A DNA stretch of 64,000 nucleotides from positions 48,393,491 to 48,457,490 of the forward strand of contig OX104130.1 of NCBI GenBank assembly GCA_944470555.2, given 5' to 3'. This document shows positions 60,643 to 64,000 of this stretch, one piece after another (position 1 is the first letter of the stretch; each line of letters starts with the position of its first letter). A program made the position numbers and the translations under genes. The notes beneath the pieces were generated by a model, which worked only from the letters and a program-made list of their open reading frames with translations, was not told the origin of the DNA and searched no databases. The DNA is from Heterobilharzia americana. Its lineage: Eukaryota; Platyhelminthes; Trematoda; Strigeidida; Schistosomatidae.

Positions 60643-63600
60643 ATTATTCAAAAAGATGATAACCAATATGAATGAAACTTTTCGAGAAAATAAAGCAAAC
60701 ATTTATCTCTACTATTATTTACTTCAATCAAATTTTAATTATTGAACCACAATTATTAACACTACTAACTTGATCCATATGATAAAGATAATATTTAATC
60801 AGATGGATATTCTAATAGATTGGTTGATTCTATGTATTTAATTCAATGATAATGAAAACTTCTGTTATTGTTTCTAATGTAACAAGTGTTCAGAAACTAA
60901 CGGTACAATATACGGATATTCACACTGACTTTATATTCACTAATAGGATACTTCGGTGATTTGTATGAAAGGAGTGAAGAATTCCATAACCTGAGATCAA
61001 TAACATCCGAACTTATGGTAACTATTGTAATCGAACCTAGAACTACAAATATCCCTGAATCCAAAAATGTGGATGACTTCAAATGGTCATATGGTATAAT
61101 CCCTTAGGAACAATTAAGTGTTTGCATGACTTATGACTTGTTAAAATGGCAGTGAGTTATTCTCATATATGTCAGTGAAAGTGAGGGATTTGTGTTTGAC
61201 TAATCATCAGCTGGTGTAAAATAGCACATCCGTTGAATAAAAGTATTCATAAACAACATGACAAGCTTAAGCGATGGCCTGTTGGGTAATAAAGTACTTA
61301 CTGTTTGTGGAATTTAGTGTGTTTGGAGCACATATTTATAGAGGATACCTGTATATAGTTGGTAAATGATGTCTAAAGTACTAATGTTAGTCCACTGGTC
61401 AAGGTCGCATTTATGCTTTGATGATAAGCTCCAACAATAAAAAACATGCATTTCGACTAACATTTATTATGTGGTAGGAAGTGATTATCATTCATTTGAC
61501 CTTTTTCCAAAGGGATTTTCATTGCATTTCAATATCAGCTAGAGAATGACTAACAACCTTAGAGGAGTGAACAACTATTCCATCCTGTTCTAGGGTTGCT
61601 GTATAGTGTGTTCGCCCAACCCTTTAGAACAGGAGGACGCTTTATTATTGAACACAGAAATGAGTCGGTGATTTGTTGCATTTATATAATACCTGACGCG
61701 AAAAACTCGTGTGATATCCAGAGAGAATACCAAGTAAGTCTCTCAAATGAAAGGTATATTAGGAGTTATTGGGCCAAAATGGAGGTTGGTTTACGTGCGG
61801 CGTAAAGTAACACAGTGATAAAGTGAATATCATACACACTTGACGATGTATCTTCAACTAAATCAGTTCGCCAAAACTATGAAGGTCAACATTTAGGCTG
61901 AATATCATTGAACTGTTGGACATTGGCTTTAAGATTCTACTTACCATTGGAATACTAAATATGAATGAAGCCAAGACGTTTGGATCTTGTGATAATCAGG
62001 TCATCCATGAGATATGAGTTTCATAGTCCACATTTCTCACTTTTAGTCATCTTGGAGTTCATACGTTGGCATCTGTTCTCAGTCTCAAACACAAAAAATA
62101 GGAACTCAAAATACATACTCTTGGTTTGTTTTCTCGAGTAAATAAACGTTCATTACAATAAAATGTTTTTGATAATTCCATTGTTTAACTTTTATAGCAT
62201 ACACAGATATTTTAGAAAGTATATTGGTAAACGTATAATTACTGAAGTTTTACTGCCCTTTGTCCTAATTCATACCTTGATGAAATTACAAAAAGCTTGG
62301 AAGGATTATTATTCACTCTGGCTCTAAGTAAAGATTAAATATACCAGGATTTTTTTCGACGTTATTTTATTTGGAACCCAAAACAGCTTATTTCTGACAA
62401 TGCACATCACTGACTTACGAAGACACAATAGTATTGAATGCGATAAAAGATCCAGTTATTCAATCAAATTGAAACAAACCTTGAAAATACACGCAACTAC
62501 TGATTAGCAATCCATAATTAGTTTGTAGACTGTTAGATAGGACGGTAGCATTAGAAAATAAATGTGCATGTGCATTTTACGTTGGTATGTTTATATATGA
62601 ATTCATTTAGGTGTCCGAAATTTGAATAGGGCACTTGGTTACCTAATTATTTTGACAGATGTTATATTATCCACAAGATCATGAATAAAAAGAAAATCTG
62701 GACAGAATCCATATGAGTTTGGTTGTTAGTTACATTATTCTTATTTATTGATGCATCAACCCTTCCGAATAGTTTAGTCGCATAGAATATCACTCTTCTT
62801 TTCACCAAAGATAGATATTGTTTATTTCTTGATTACTAACTTAGGACGATAAAGACATCACTAAGTCGCTCGTCTCCTGATTATCACAAGAGAACGGCGG
62901 AGTCAAATGCAATTGCACTTACCTGTTTATATGTACGTGTGGTGACATATACATACATAGAATCCATCGACCTATGCAAGTAAGGGCCACAGAGCACATT
63001 CCAAAATGGCTGCAACAACAAATCAAATCGACTGATCTCACTGACGCAGATGATAGATGTCCAACTTTGTCTACAGATAATCATATCATTTAAACGGGTC
63101 ACAAGTTCGACTTGCATGCATCTCTCAAACCTATTTATAAAACTTATTTGTGAGTATATAGTTGGGTTTTTTGAAGCTCTAGCTATAGGGCAGTTTCAAC
63201 CTCTTTTATGTATTAAAAGACAATTCGTTTTTACATTAAGCCTGTGATGAAATCTGAGCTTTAATATAAGGGTGATTAAAATACCGCCTTTCTCTCCCCG
63301 TATAAACTAACAGTTAAGCCTTGTATACCATTGATTCTTTCTGGGACCCATTTATTCTTCGTAGTAATTCGTATACATCTGTTTGACAAGCAATTGCTCA
63401 ATGAGATTGCTCGAAGTGTATTGTGCTAATACGCCACATGTTTCAGATAAACGTCTTTCTATTGTTTTGTCGAAATTTTTTCAAGGGGACTAGCTGTTTC
63501 AAGTTTCGGAAATAATAAAAAGGTCAATTGGAAAACTTGAAAAACTCAAACATCAAACAATACAATTTTCAGACAATGCATTCGAAATCTAGGAACATAT

Positions 63601-64000
63601 TTGCCAGTAATGAATAAAGCAAAAAGTAAAAACAATCTTGTTTCATGGTTCTAAGTCCTATACAGATAGTCTGAAACTACAATGAATTATTTAAAGTAAT
63701 AAAGGAGACATGATGTTGAAAGTATTTCAAATTCACATTTCTGATGCAGTAAGTCACAAGTGAGGTGTGTTTAACAAGAGCACTATGAAACAGCTAGTAA
63801 ACTATGCTCCTCAGAAAATCTGGAGAAAGGATATAGCATAATTAAAAGGTACCTCTAAGCTAATCCGAAAAGTTTATAGAAAAGTGTGGAGGCAAGCAAC
63901 GTATGTAAATGGTTTATCTCAAAAATTTAGTCCTTAAAAATTCTTAGAAACTATTAATACTAAACCAGTCTTATGTTGTAAGCGTAAATACGTTTTCGTA
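60643..64000. other. Downstream flank without recognisable genes
   Basis: After the polyadenylation signal the sequence is AT-rich. The open stretches (60897-61082 minus, 61596-61805, 62884-63117 minus, 63050-63247) are short, overlap on opposite strands in part and show no domain, so I call no gene here. Confidence 0.65.
60689..60694 (+). promoter_or_regulatory. Polyadenylation signal of the sGC gene
   Basis: AATAAA lies 47 bases after the stop codon in A-rich sequence (gagaaaataaagc). It would give a very short 3' UTR. Other AATAAA-like words occur downstream, so the actual end of the transcript is not fixed by sequence alone. Confidence 0.55.

Noticed and set aside
61596..61805. Possible small gene downstream of the cyclase
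   Set aside because: Short, without domain, signal peptide or supporting splice sites; chance open frames of this size are expected.
1..64000. CRISPR arrays, operons, bacterial promoters or viral genes
   Set aside because: No regularly spaced repeats and no such coding sequences; the window is plainly a eukaryotic gene with introns.

Overview
This window is almost certainly nuclear DNA of a parasitic flatworm, most likely a blood fluke (Schistosoma or a close relative). The evidence is AT-rich sequence, one gene cut into small exons by introns of up to about 19 kb, and a repeat set typical of schistosomes: Penelope-like elements with GIY-YIG endonucleases, RTE- and CR1-clade LINEs, and tRNA-derived short repeats carrying hammerhead-ribozyme cores. 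I cannot name the species.

The only host gene I can support runs on the + strand from before the window to a stop codon at 60640-60642. Ten exons (454-723, 10028-10082, 11942-12065, 20864-20993, 24190-24336, 30885-31030, 34085-34247, 38289-38398, 57782-57874, 60307-60642) have GT-AG borders. All codon phases match except where the sixth exon is one base short. Together they encode the HNOBA (PAS-like) domain, the signalling coiled coil and the class III nucleotide cyclase domain of a soluble guanylate cyclase subunit, most like the atypical (insect Gyc-88E/89D) group, plus a basic, serine-rich tail. The haem-binding H-NOX exons should lie upstream of the window. Two things are odd: a one-base deletion inside the first catalytic exon, and loss of the Asn and Arg of the transition-state motif N-x3-R, although both metal-binding Asp and the purine-reading Glu and Cys are kept.

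The introns hold almost everything else. Intron 1 (724-10027) has a Penelope-like element with an open 641-codon frame on the minus strand and a perfect 37-bp foldback at its 5' end, the ruins of a second Penelope family, and a tRNA-derived repeat with a near-complete hammerhead. Intron 3 has another Penelope scrap and two hammerhead-like relics. Intron 5 has a dead RTE LINE ending 64 bases before an exon. Introns 6 and 7 have two more hammerhead-bearing short repeats and a 40-bp inverted repeat. Intron 8 (38399-57781) has a second, almost identical copy of the dead RTE LINE, a CR1 LINE split by an unidentified insert, and the 3' part of another Penelope element. The two RTE copies lie in the same direction and bracket the three core catalytic exons.

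Downstream of the gene (60643-64000) there is a polyadenylation signal and no recognisable gene. No tRNA or rRNA gene, CRISPR array or bacterial feature is present.
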